The notes under the pieces were generated by a model, which did not search any database, was not told the DNA's origin, and worked only from the letters and a program-made list of their open reading frames with translations. The position numbers were made by a program, and so were the translations under genes. Shown piece after piece: positions 17,724-25,680 of a stretch of 64,000 nt of DNA (its first letter is position 1; the number at the start of each line of letters is the position of its first letter). The DNA comes from Culturomica sp. (GTDB lineage Bacteria > Bacteroidota > Bacteroidia > Bacteroidales > Marinifilaceae): the NCBI GenBank assembly GCA_031271755.1, contig JAISVB010000075.1, forward strand, positions 78,955-142,954. Direction: 5' to 3'.

Positions 17724-20438
17724 ATGAAGAAAGGATTTCTGTTGTCGCTGATCGCCGCCGTTCTGGTTGTGTTTATCGCTTATGCCGTTTGGTACATCGG
17801 CAAGCGGGGTGAATGGCAGAATAGCAGCAAGGAGTCGTTTATTCCAAAAAATTCCGCTTTGGTCTTGCATGTCAATCCGTCGGCCGTTTTACCCGCTACC
17901 CTTGAAGCAGCCTTGGACAAACAGATCAAACAGTTCCGGTCGTCCCGGTTGAATCAGATCGTACTGGCGCTGCACAATGTGGATCTTCTGTTGCCGACCT
18001 CCCGCATATTGGCGCAACGCCGGGAGGGCAAAGAGAAAATAACCTCCCTCTGGATACTGGATTGCCGGGACGTAGTGTCCCGCAACGATGTTGCCGGTTT
18101 TTTAGACCAATACCACGGCGGCGGGGGAGAAGCCCGGAAATACGACCGTTACCGGATCGCCCGCCTTTCAACCGAAACAGGCGATCTTTTTTATGCGGTA
18201 GAAGAGGGGCGGGTATTGCTGTCCGATTCCGAACTCTACATCGAAGATGCCCTGAAACAGTTGGAACAGTCCCAGCAAGAGGATTTATCCTCTTTTCAGG
18301 ATGTTTCCCGGTATTTTTCCGCCAAAGCCGGCGTGAACCTCTACCTGAATACCGCTTTCTTTTCCGATATATTGCCCTTTTTTCTGCAAACCCGGAAGGT
18401 ATTTCCCCATTTGGATCTGGGGCGTTGCTTTAAATGGGCGGCCTTGGACGGGGAGCTTCGGGAAGACGGCGTCGGCCTGAACGGTTTTATGTCCCACGAA
18501 GCCATGCCGGCTTCCTACCTGAAAACGCTGGAAAAACAGCGGCCGGCAGAGACAACGATAGATGCCGTGATCCCTTCCCGGGCGGCCTCCCTGCTGGTAT
18601 TGAACCTCAGCGATCCGGCCGCTTATTTAGAATTGCTGGAAAGATACCGCCGCGATGCCGGTTTGGCGGAGCAGGTCCGGAAACGGAAACAGGAGTTTAA
18701 CAACCGTTTGGGGAAAGGGGCGGAAACAGAACTGCGACAATTGTTACAGGGGCAATTCGCTAAAGTCGGCCTCACATTTAATCCGGCTTCCGGAGAAGAG
18801 GAAGGGTTGATCATCGCGGAGTTGAAATCCGGCGGGTTAGCCCAATCGTGGGTGGAAAAAATGATCGACCAGCACGCCCGGGCAACCAATAGCCATCCCG
18901 GCAGTTACCGGAAACAACACCGGGTAGACCGGGACAAATCGTTTACCTACTACAAAAGTCCGGCCGAAGACCTGGCGGCGGTTTACTGGGGCTACCTGCT
19001 GGAAGGCACCCGCACCCGCTTCCTGGCGGTGGAGAACAACTACCTCATCCTGGCCTCTTCGGAAAGAGCGCTGGGGAGTTTTTTCAACGACTACGTCCAC
19101 CGGAACTCTTTAAAAGACGTCGACTGGTACAAACGGATCAAAAGCAAACTTTCGGCCAAATACAACCTGGCCTATTTTGCAGACATGGGGCAGATGGAAC
19201 CCTATTTCCGGTCGGTTGCCGGACCGCTGGGGGAAGCCTCTTTCCCGGCCGCTCCGGAACAGGCGCCGGCCTTTCCTTCCGTTGCGCTTCAATGGTCAAA
19301 CGAAGGAAGCATCCTCTACACCACCTTTTTCCTCAGCAGCGAGCAGACCGGGAGGGACGAAAAACCCCACATCCTCTGGCAAACCAAATTGGATGCCCCC
19401 GTTTCCATGAAACCGGTGCCGGTCATCAACCACAACACCCAGGAGAAGGAGTTGTTTGTGCAGGATGAGCAGAACACGGTCTATTTGCTCAACGATGCCG
19501 GCCGGATCCTCTGGAAAGTGTCGCTGAATGAGCCGGTCAACAGCGATGTATACCAGGTCGATGCCCTGAAGAACGGCAAGTTGCAATACCTCTTCTCTAC
19601 GGCGGCCAGGCTCTACCTGATCGACCGGAACGGCGACCCTGTCGACAAATTTCCCGTGATCTTTCCGGCGCCCTGCGCTCCGGGGATCACCCTGTTCGAT
19701 TACGACAAAAACAGGAATTACCGGATTTTCGCCCCCTGCACCAACCGGGAAATATACCTGTACGACATAAAAGGCAACCGGATCCGGGACTGGAACGGCG
19801 GCCGGGCGGACAACGAGATCGTTTCCCGGGTGTGGCACTACCGGGTCGGAGACAAAGATTACATCGTATACGCCGACCGGTACCGGTTGTACATACGGGA
19901 TCGCCGCGGCCAGGAGCGGGTGCGGGTTTCCAAAGTCTTTGACCTGAAAAATCCGACGGAACTATACCTGTCCGGAGGGGACGGCAAAGCGGAGGTGATA
20001 TTCGCCGATGCTTCGGGAGCGGTGCAATTAACGGATTTTCAGGGAAGCGTGCGGACGGTATCGTGCGGAGCGCTCTCTCCGGATTACCGTTTCAATGCGG
20101 CGGATGTAACCGGGGACGGTACGGATGACTTTGTGTTCGCCGACGGAGACCGCCTGCTTGTTTGCGATCGTTCGGGAACGGTGCTCTACGACAAAAAATT
20201 GGAGGTGGGAAGTTTGGATTTTCCATACGTATACCGCTTTTCCCGGACGGACATACGCATCGGACTGTTAGACAAAGCCGGGCGCAATCTGATCCTGTTC
20301 GGATTGAAAGGGGGGATCTCCAAAGGGTTCCCGATCGCCGGCGACTCTCCTTTTTCCATTGTTTTTGCAGAAAACGGATTTTACCTTTTTGCCGGAATGG
20401 ATCAGGGGAGTGTGGTAAAATACAGGGTACAACGGTAA
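17724..20438 (+). CDS. Membrane-anchored protein with C-terminal beta-propeller-like repeats, function unknown
   Basis: This is a 904-residue protein. The N-terminus MKKGFLLSLIAAVLVVFIAYAVWYIG is an uncleaved membrane anchor or signal peptide. Residues ~35-560 form a large alpha/beta region I do not recognise by name. Residues ~570-900 consist of short repeats of PQQ/FG-GAP-like type (NTVYLLNDAGRILWKVSLN, ARLYLIDRNGDPVDKFPV, REIYLYDIKGNRIRDWN, DVTGDGTDDFVFADGDRLLVCDRSGTVLYDK), which suggest a beta-propeller. It probably faces the periplasm as a binding or scaffold protein. It is followed 84 bp later by a lipoprotein with its own promoter. No enzymatic motif is visible. Confidence 0.6.
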   Translation: MKKGFLLSLIAAVLVVFIAYAVWYIGKRGEWQNSSKESFIPKNSALVLHVNPSAVLPATLEAALDKQIKQFRSSRLNQIVLALHNVDLLLPTSRILAQRREGKEKITSLWILDCRDVVSRNDVAGFLDQYHGGGGEARKYDRYRIARLSTETGDLFYAVEEGRVLLSDSELYIEDALKQLEQSQQEDLSSFQDVSRYFSAKAGVNLYLNTAFFSDILPFFLQTRKVFPHLDLGRCFKWAALDGELREDGVGLNGFMSHEAMPASYLKTLEKQRPAETTIDAVIPSRAASLLVLNLSDPAAYLELLERYRRDAGLAEQVRKRKQEFNNRLGKGAETELRQLLQGQFAKVGLTFNPASGEEEGLIIAELKSGGLAQSWVEKMIDQHARATNSHPGSYRKQHRVDRDKSFTYYKSPAEDLAAVYWGYLLEGTRTRFLAVENNYLILASSERALGSFFNDYVHRNSLKDVDWYKRIKSKLSAKYNLAYFADMGQMEPYFRSVAGPLGEASFPAAPEQAPAFPSVALQWSNEGSILYTTFFLSSEQTGRDEKPHILWQTKLDAPVSMKPVPVINHNTQEKELFVQDEQNTVYLLNDAGRILWKVSLNEPVNSDVYQVDALKNGKLQYLFSTAARLYLIDRNGDPVDKFPVIFPAPCAPGITLFDYDKNRNYRIFAPCTNREIYLYDIKGNRIRDWNGGRADNEIVSRVWHYRVGDKDYIVYADRYRLYIRDRRGQERVRVSKVFDLKNPTELYLSGGDGKAEVIFADASGAVQLTDFQGSVRTVSCGALSPDYRFNAADVTGDGTDDFVFADGDRLLVCDRSGTVLYDKKLEVGSLDFPYVYRFSRTDIRIGLLDKAGRNLILFGLKGGISKGFPIAGDSPFSIVFAENGFYLFAGMDQGSVVKYRVQR

Positions 20439-20453
20439 ATAGACGGTTGAAAA

Positions 20454-20485
20454 TTTGTTGTTGTTGTGATTTCCGCCTAATTTCG
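20454..20485 (+). promoter_or_regulatory. Bacteroidetes-type promoter before the 20523 lipoprotein gene
   Basis: TTTG at 20454-20457, then 20 nt, then TAATTTCG at 20478-20485, a one-base variant of TAnnTTTG. It lies 37 bp before the start codon. Confidence 0.6.
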
Positions 20486-20522
20486 CAAAGAATACGACCA
20501 CGATAAAAATAATAACGACGAT

Positions 20523-22049
20523 ATGAAAAAATCAGGAGTACTATTGCTGTTAGGTTGCCTGTTGTGCGCCTGTGGCGACAAAGATTTACTGAAATTGGAC
20601 AAGGTGGACGGAGTAGAGAACTGGACGCCCGAATTTAATTTGCAGGTGGCTTATGCGGAATACAGCGCATGGGGGTTGATCCGTCAGGAAAGCGGCGAAG
20701 GAGCGGAAATTATACGGGACGACGCCAACAACCGGCTTGTCATTCGTCACGAAGAGAACAACATCTACACATTGAATGTGATGGATCAATTGACGTTGCC
20801 CCAAATGTTGGCGGAGATCAATGTCAATTTTACCCTTCCGGGAGCATTGGTCGGCTCGACTTATCCGGGGCCTGATCCTCTTACTCTTGACAAGTCCGAT
20901 CAGGTCGGTGTGCAGTTTTCCGAAGGGGAGTTGCGGGAATTGACCGCATCGATGATCATGGGTTATACGGTAAGCGGCGTGAGCGATTACACGGCGACCA
21001 TTACCCTGCACAACGTAAAAGAGAACGGAGCCGTAGTTTCCAAAGCATTGTCCGGTCCCACCGGAGCCATAAACCTGACGGATGCTGTGTTTGATTTTAC
21101 CGCAGATCCGAATAGCCTCCAGTATACATTGGAACTGGAAGTGCCTGTCGGCGCCACGATCAATTCGGACCAACTCTCCGTTTCGTTTACTTTTGAAGAT
21201 GTTTCTTTCACGGAAATTGCCGGGAAAATAAACGAACGTCCGGTCGCCATCCCTTCCGGCAGTTTCAATATGAACGTGGATTTCTGGAACAACTTTGAAG
21301 GAAGTTTTGCTTTTACCAATCCCCGGGTGGGACTTGTAGTTGAAAAAGAGGGATTGGAATTTCCATTCAATATGGCGATGAATTTTACCGCATACAATGG
21401 GGAGGGAGGCAGCGCACACGCCTCTTTGAGTTCCCCGCAAGTGTCCGGAGATACGTTGTGGTACCAAGCTGCCGATATAGCCGGTCTGCTTTCTCTGCCT
21501 CCGAAAGACCGGATCGATTATTCGGGGTCGGTGATCCTGAATCCGGGCGGTACCGGCGAGATGATGGTCCGGCACGACGGAACAGCTGTAGTCAGTGCAA
21601 TCGTGGAGATTCCGTTGGAGCTGAAAGTAAGCGGCCTGACCTTTAACGATACGATCAATGTGGGTAAGATCGATCAGGACATAGTAGACAAAATATTAGA
21701 AGCAAAACTCCGGATCTCGGCGGAAAATTACATCCCGTTGGCATTGGGGAACGGCAACCTGATCCTGTTAGACGAATTGTACAACGAGATCGACGAAATT
21801 GAAGTGCCGAACTTTATCGACGCCCCGGAAGTAGATGGAGGGGGAGTGGTGACCGCTCCGGCCGGGAGTGACAATCTGATCGAGTTGACAACGGAAAATA
21901 TTGCTAACTTGGTTCGGGCCAAATACTTCCTGCTGTCGGTTTCGGCGCAGACCAGCAACGAAGGGCAAACACCCGTTGCAGTCAAGCCCGACGACAAACT
22001 TCTGATCGCTGTGAGCGTGGAAGCCAAATTGAATATAAGCGATCTGTAA
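20523..22049 (+). CDS. Large lipoprotein of unknown function
   Basis: The 508-residue protein has a lipoprotein signal peptide MKKSGVLLLLGCLLCACGDKD with the acceptor Cys17. The rest is rich in beta-strand patterns with Ser/Thr/Asn/Gly and no membrane segment (MNVDFWNNFEGSFAFTNPRVGLVVEKEG, ELKVSGLTFNDTINVGKID, YFLLSVSAQTSNEGQTPV). This looks like several immunoglobulin-like or jelly-roll domains on the cell surface or periplasmic face. I do not recognise the family. It follows the 904-residue anchored protein, suggesting a shared envelope role, but it has its own promoter. A strong terminator follows. Confidence 0.65.
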   Translation: MKKSGVLLLLGCLLCACGDKDLLKLDKVDGVENWTPEFNLQVAYAEYSAWGLIRQESGEGAEIIRDDANNRLVIRHEENNIYTLNVMDQLTLPQMLAEINVNFTLPGALVGSTYPGPDPLTLDKSDQVGVQFSEGELRELTASMIMGYTVSGVSDYTATITLHNVKENGAVVSKALSGPTGAINLTDAVFDFTADPNSLQYTLELEVPVGATINSDQLSVSFTFEDVSFTEIAGKINERPVAIPSGSFNMNVDFWNNFEGSFAFTNPRVGLVVEKEGLEFPFNMAMNFTAYNGEGGSAHASLSSPQVSGDTLWYQAADIAGLLSLPPKDRIDYSGSVILNPGGTGEMMVRHDGTAVVSAIVEIPLELKVSGLTFNDTINVGKIDQDIVDKILEAKLRISAENYIPLALGNGNLILLDELYNEIDEIEVPNFIDAPEVDGGGVVTAPAGSDNLIELTTENIANLVRAKYFLLSVSAQTSNEGQTPVAVKPDDKLLIAVSVEAKLNISDL

Positions 22050-22067
22050 TTCAGGGATACATCCTAA

Positions 22068-22100
22068 AAAAGCCGGCGGTTCATCACAGCGCCGGCTTTT
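22068..22100. terminator. Bidirectional terminator between the lipoprotein gene and rsmI
   Basis: An 11-bp perfect stem (AAAAGCCGGCG / CGCCGGCTTTT) with an 11-nt loop lies between convergent stops. A runs and T runs flank it, so it can serve both strands. Confidence 0.88.
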
Positions 22101-22101
22101 C

Positions 22102-22779
22102 TTATTCCTCTTCTTTTCCGGCGACCAGGATCACTATTTCGCCTTTCACCCCGTTTTCGGTATAATAGCGGATCAACTCCTCGAGCGTTCCCCGTTTATA
22201 CTCTTCAAATTTTTTGCTGATCTCCCGGGCGACACAGGCATTTCGCTCCTCCCCGAACACTTCGGCCATCTGCTCCAGGGCTTTGATCAACCGGTAAGGG
22301 GACTCGTAAAAAGCCATGGTCCGGGTTTCCCCGGCCAGGCCGGCCAATCGTTTCATCCGACCTTTTTTCTGCGGCAGGAACCCCTCGAAGCAGAACCGGT
22401 CGCACGGGAAACCGGAGTTTACAAGCGCCGGCACAAAAGCGGTGGCGCCGGGCAGGCACTCCGTTTCAATGCCCTGTTCCACGCAGGTTTTCACCAACAG
22501 GAAGCCGGGATCTGAAATGCCGGGCGTTCCGGCGTCGCTGACCAATGCCATGTCTTCTCCCTGCCGGAGCTTCTCTGCCATCCGCATTACTTGCTGGTGT
22601 TCGTTGAATTTGTGGTGGGACTGCAACGGCGTTCGGATGTCGTACTGCTTTAACAGGAACGAGGTCGTCCGGGTATCCTCCGCCAGGATCAGGCTGACCT
22701 CTTTCAGCAGCCGGAGCGCTCGCAGGGTTATGTCTTCCAGGTTGCCGACCGGCGTCGGTATCAGGTATAATTTTCCCAT
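22102..22779 (-). CDS. rsmI: 16S rRNA (cytidine1402-2'-O)-methyltransferase
   Basis: The 225-residue protein starts at MGKLYLIPTPVGNLEDITLRALRLL, the conserved RsmI N-terminus; a 17-codon upstream extension is unlikely because the promoter overlaps it. Further motifs are ILAEDTRTTSFLLKQYDI and ALVSDAGTPGISDPGFLLV, the SAM-binding region of tetrapyrrole-methylase-fold enzymes. It methylates C1402 in the 30S decoding centre together with RsmH. It is transcribed divergently from tRNA-Glu. Confidence 0.95.
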   Translation of the reverse strand: MGKLYLIPTPVGNLEDITLRALRLLKEVSLILAEDTRTTSFLLKQYDIRTPLQSHHKFNEHQQVMRMAEKLRQGEDMALVSDAGTPGISDPGFLLVKTCVEQGIETECLPGATAFVPALVNSGFPCDRFCFEGFLPQKKGRMKRLAGLAGETRTMAFYESPYRLIKALEQMAEVFGEERNACVAREISKKFEEYKRGTLEELIRYYTENGVKGEIVILVAGKEEE

Positions 22780-22797
22780 GATTTTTATTGAATGTAG

Positions 22798-22831
22798 CAA
22801 AGATAGAAAAAAATAGCATTTTTTGCGCAAA
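22798..22831 (-). promoter_or_regulatory. Promoter of rsmI
   Basis: Read on the minus strand: TTTG (22828-22831), 22 nt, TATCTTTG (22798-22805). It lies 18 bp upstream of the rsmI ATG. It is interleaved with the opposite promoter of tRNA-Glu. Confidence 0.55.
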
Positions 22832-22853
22832 AATGAAAAAAGTACTATATTTG
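22822..22853 (+). promoter_or_regulatory. Promoter of tRNA-Glu and rpsT
   Basis: TTTG at 22822-22825, 20 nt, TATATTTG at 22846-22853: a full match to the Bacteroidetes consensus. The mature tRNA starts 22 bp downstream. Confidence 0.8.
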
Positions 22854-22875
22854 CATCCGCTTTTAAAGAATTAAC

Positions 22876-22947
22876 GGTCCGTTCGTATAGGGGTTAGTAC
22901 GCAAGATTTTCATTCTTGTAACACGGGTTCGATTCCCGTACGGACTA
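22876..22947 (+). tRNA. tRNA-Glu (anticodon TTC)
   Basis: The 72-nt cloverleaf has an acceptor stem GGTCCGT / ACGGACT, a D-loop TAGGGGTTAG, an anticodon stem-loop GCAAGATTTTCATTCTTG with TTC, and a T-arm CGGGTTCGATTCCCG. The 3' CCA is not encoded. The first acceptor pair is a G-T wobble. It is followed by rpsT 32 bp downstream under the same promoter. Confidence 0.95.
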
Positions 22948-22979
22948 CACAAAGTAAAATATATTTTATAGTTGTAGAG

Positions 22980-23231
22980 ATGGCAAATCACAAATCAGCA
23001 GAAAAGAGAATCAGACAAACAGCTACCCGGAGAGCAAGGAACCGGTACTATGCCAAAACAGCCAGGAACGCTGTGAAAAAGATTCGTACGACAACGGAAA
23101 AAAGCATCGCAACCGAATTGCTGCCCAAAGTTGTCGCCATGTTGGATAAGTTGGCTAAACGGCACATCATCCATGCCAATAAAGCTGCCAACCTGAAATC
23201 CAAACTTGCCCTCCACGTAAACAAATTGTAA
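22980..23231 (+). CDS. rpsT: 30S ribosomal protein S20
   Basis: The 83-residue basic protein, [36 protein letters not shown].., is typical S20: a helical bundle that binds the 16S rRNA 5' domain. The start is the standard MANHKSA. The gene lies just after tRNA-Glu and ends at a terminator. Confidence 0.97.
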   Translation: MANHKSAEKRIRQTATRRARNRYYAKTARNAVKKIRTTTEKSIATELLPKVVAMLDKLAKRHIIHANKAANLKSKLALHVNKL

Positions 23232-23264
23232 CTCCTTTCCGACAGGAGTATTCAACCCCATAAA

Positions 23265-23300
23265 AGAGAGTGTCTGTCCGGCACTCTCTGTTTCTTTTTT
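23265..23300 (+). terminator. Terminator of tRNA-Glu/rpsT
   Basis: An 8-bp stem AGAGAGTG / CACTCTCT with a 9-nt loop is followed by a T-rich tract (23290-23300). A second small hairpin (ACTCCT / AGGAGT) at 23231-23249 begins at the rpsT stop. Confidence 0.8.
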
Positions 23301-23320
23301 GTTAAAAATCCACAAAACGC

Positions 23321-23350
23321 TTGCAGTGCTACGAAAAGTTCGTAGATTTG
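23321..23350 (+). promoter_or_regulatory. Promoter with nested BlaI-type operator
   Basis: CTACGAA-AAG-TTCGTAG at 23329-23345 is a perfect 7-bp inverted repeat with a 3-nt centre. It lies between a weak -33 TTGC (23321-23324) and a -7 box TAGATTTG (23343-23350), overlapping the first bases of the -7 box. This is where a BlaI/MecI-type repressor would block polymerase, so the downstream repressor gene is probably autoregulated. Confidence 0.65.
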
Positions 23351-23379
23351 CGGAACGATCGTATAGTGATTTGTTCAAT

Positions 23380-23736
23380 ATGGAAAAACTAACTTTTCAG
23401 GAAGAGGAGATCATGCTGCGGATCTGGCAAACCGGAGAAGGAGCAGTCAAGGACTTTATGAACCGGATGGAAGAACCGCTTCCTCCTTACACAACCGTCG
23501 CTTCCATTGTGAAGAATCTGGAGAAAAAGGGGTATGTGCAAAGCAAGCGTTTCGGAAATACGTATGTATACCGGCCGCTGATCGAAGAGAACGAGTATAA
23601 AGCCCGCTTTATGTCCGGGGTGGTGCGCGACTATTTCGACAACTCCTACAAAGAGCTGGTGACCTTTTTCGCCCGGAAGCAGCAAATTTCGGCGGAGGAT
23701 TTGAAAGAGATTATTCACCTCATCGAAAAGGAGTAA
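23380..23736 (+). CDS. BlaI/MecI-family transcriptional repressor
   Basis: The 118-residue protein, start MEKLTFQEEEIMLRIWQTGEGAVKDF, has the winged-helix N-terminal domain (PPYTTVASIVKNLEKKGYVQSKRFGNTYVYRPLI) and a C-terminal dimerisation helix pair (FARKQQISAEDLKEIIHLIEKE). BlaI-type repressors bind palindromic operators as dimers and are cleaved when a partner M56 sensor protease is activated. The partner gene follows after one base. The palindrome in its promoter supports autoregulation. No beta-lactamase is nearby, so the stimulus is probably not beta-lactam resistance in the classical sense. Confidence 0.93.
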   Translation: MEKLTFQEEEIMLRIWQTGEGAVKDFMNRMEEPLPPYTTVASIVKNLEKKGYVQSKRFGNTYVYRPLIEENEYKARFMSGVVRDYFDNSYKELVTFFARKQQISAEDLKEIIHLIEKE

Positions 23737-23737
23737 A

Positions 23738-25621
23738 ATGGAAACGTTGTTCATCTACCTGCTCAAAGTGAATGCAGCCCTCCTCCTGTTCTATATCTTT
23801 TACCGGCTGCTGTTCGGAAAAGATACCTTTTTCGGATTGAAAAGGATCTGTCTCGGATCGGTGTTGCTGCTTTCCTTTATCCACCCGTTGATCGACCTCT
23901 CTTTTCTGTTAACCGAGAACCGGCCGATTATCCGGTATGTGGCGGATTTCCGGGCGGAATTGGAAGGAGTTGTGGTCACGGCAGCTCCTCCGGCGAGTGT
24001 TTCCTTTGACTGGGAAAGCCTGTTGTGGACGCTCTATGCGGCAGGCGCCGCTTTCCTCCTGTTCCGGATGGCGGTGCAGGTGGTGCGTATCTGCCGGTTG
24101 GCTGCCAAAGGCCGCCGCCTTTTTTCATTGAATACGAACATACTGTCCCCCGGAGAAGGAGTGGCGCCTTTTTCCTTCCTGGGATGGATATTTGTAAACC
24201 CGGAGGAGTATACGCTCCGGGAACTGCAGGAGATCGTGACACACGAAAAAGTGCACGTCCGGCAGGGACACTCGGCGGATATGCTGATCAGCGAACTGGT
24301 CTGCGTGTGCTGCTGGTTTAACCCCGCGGCCTGGCTGTTGCGCCGGGAGATCAGGCAAAACCTGGAATTTCTGGCCGACAAGGATGTGGTCTCTTCCGGT
24401 TTTAACCGGAAAAACTACCAGTACCACCTCCTGCGTCTTTCGCATCAGTCGGGGGCGGTCCCGATTGCAACCAATTTTACTGTTTCACAACTAAAAAAAC
24501 GCATTGTCATGATGAATAAAAGAAGAAGTTCAAAGATCGGCTTGGCCAAATACCTGTTGCTGCTTCCGCTAACGGTTTGTTTGGTGCTGGCCGGAAATGT
24601 CCGCACATGGGCGGATAATTATCCGGTAGAAAACAGATCCGGATCACCGGAAGTGATGCCGGCTGTTGTTGTATCCGACGAAGGAGAGGTTGCCGGAAAA
24701 ATCATCACAATCACCGGGAACGTGACGGATGAAAAAGGGAATGCGCTTGCCGGAACGACAGTGATCATAAAGGGATCCGGCAGCGGGACACAGACCGACC
24801 CGAGCGGAAAATTTTCCCTGGATGCTCCGGAAGATGCCGTGCTGGTGTTTTCATTCGTGGGAAAAGCGACTTTGGAGGTGCATCATGCAACGGAAAAACA
24901 ACCGCTTCAGGTGCAGATGTATACTAAGTCGGTTCTGTTGGAGACTGTTACAGCTGCGGCAGAGAATAGCTATATTCACATCTCTAAGAAAGGAGAGATT
25001 ACCCAGATCGATACGAACCGGGCGATGTTGAACAAAGAGTTTTTTACGGTGGTGGAGGAAATGCCCCGGTTTAAAGGGGAAGGCGGCGTTATGCAGTATA
25101 TAAGCAGCCAAGTCGTCTACCCGAAAGAGGCTCATGAAAAAGGCATTCAGGGAATGGTATTTGTACATTTTATGATCACCGCATCGGGAAAAGTGACCGA
25201 TGCACGTGTGCTAAAATCTGCAGATCCGCTTTTAGATGCGGAGGCTTTGCGAGTGATCCGGGAAATGCCGGATTGGGAACCGGGAAAGCAAAGAGGGAAA
25301 GCTGTTGGCGTAGCCTATACCATGCCCGTACACTTCCAATTGAGCAAGCCGCATGAAGAAGGAAATAGCACCATATTCATGTACCGGTTAGAAAGTGATA
25401 CGAAAATCACGTCCTTGGAAGACGTAAAAAAAATCAGCAAAAAAATGTTGATTATCATAGATGGAAAAGAGAGCAATGAACCTGCTCTCAACAAGTTGCT
25501 GCCGGAAACGATCACATCCATGACTGTCCTGAAAGATGCCTCTGCCCTCCAAAAATACGGAGAGAAAGGGAAAAACGGAGCTGTCATCATTGAAACACAG
25601 AAAAAATCCGATAAAGAATAA
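23738..25621 (+). CDS. M56-family sensor metalloprotease fused to carboxypeptidase-like, TonB C-terminal and plug-like domains
   Basis: The protein has 627 residues. The N-terminal ~280 residues hold several membrane helices and the zinc-protease motif THEKVHVRQGH (HExxH at 169-173), as in BlaR1/MecR1. Then come a membrane helix (~270-285), a carboxypeptidase-regulatory-like domain (about 325-410: ITGNVTDEKGNALAGTTVIIKG), a TonB C-terminal-like domain (about 435-535: YPKEAHEKGIQGMVFVHFMI) and a last segment like the SusC plug (about 545-625: MLIIIDGKESN.., SMTVLKDASALQKYGEKGKNGAVIIET). BlaR1 instead ends in a penicillin-binding domain. The preceding repressor starts a two-gene operon; a terminator follows. 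The signal sensed is unknown. Confidence 0.85.
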   Translation: METLFIYLLKVNAALLLFYIFYRLLFGKDTFFGLKRICLGSVLLLSFIHPLIDLSFLLTENRPIIRYVADFRAELEGVVVTAAPPASVSFDWESLLWTLYAAGAAFLLFRMAVQVVRICRLAAKGRRLFSLNTNILSPGEGVAPFSFLGWIFVNPEEYTLRELQEIVTHEKVHVRQGHSADMLISELVCVCCWFNPAAWLLRREIRQNLEFLADKDVVSSGFNRKNYQYHLLRLSHQSGAVPIATNFTVSQLKKRIVMMNKRRSSKIGLAKYLLLLPLTVCLVLAGNVRTWADNYPVENRSGSPEVMPAVVVSDEGEVAGKIITITGNVTDEKGNALAGTTVIIKGSGSGTQTDPSGKFSLDAPEDAVLVFSFVGKATLEVHHATEKQPLQVQMYTKSVLLETVTAAAENSYIHISKKGEITQIDTNRAMLNKEFFTVVEEMPRFKGEGGVMQYISSQVVYPKEAHEKGIQGMVFVHFMITASGKVTDARVLKSADPLLDAEALRVIREMPDWEPGKQRGKAVGVAYTMPVHFQLSKPHEEGNSTIFMYRLESDTKITSLEDVKKISKKMLIIIDGKESNEPALNKLLPETITSMTVLKDASALQKYGEKGKNGAVIIETQKKSDKE

Positions 25622-25642
25622 CCGGTCGACCGGTTGTAAAAT

Positions 25643-25673
25643 AAACAGGCGCTCCGGTCGGGCGCCTGTTTTT
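25643..25673. terminator. Bidirectional terminator after the M56 gene
   Basis: A 10-bp stem AAACAGGCGC / GCGCCTGTTT with a 9-nt loop and a T run lies between convergent genes. Just before it, a 14-bp perfect palindrome ACCGGTCGACCGGT starts at the last base of the M56 stop (25621-25634). Confidence 0.85.
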
Positions 25674-25680
25674 AATTGGA

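Noticed and set aside
23738..25621. Classical beta-lactamase regulatory system (blaR1-blaI-blaZ)
   Set aside because: No beta-lactamase gene follows and the sensor lacks a penicillin-binding domain.
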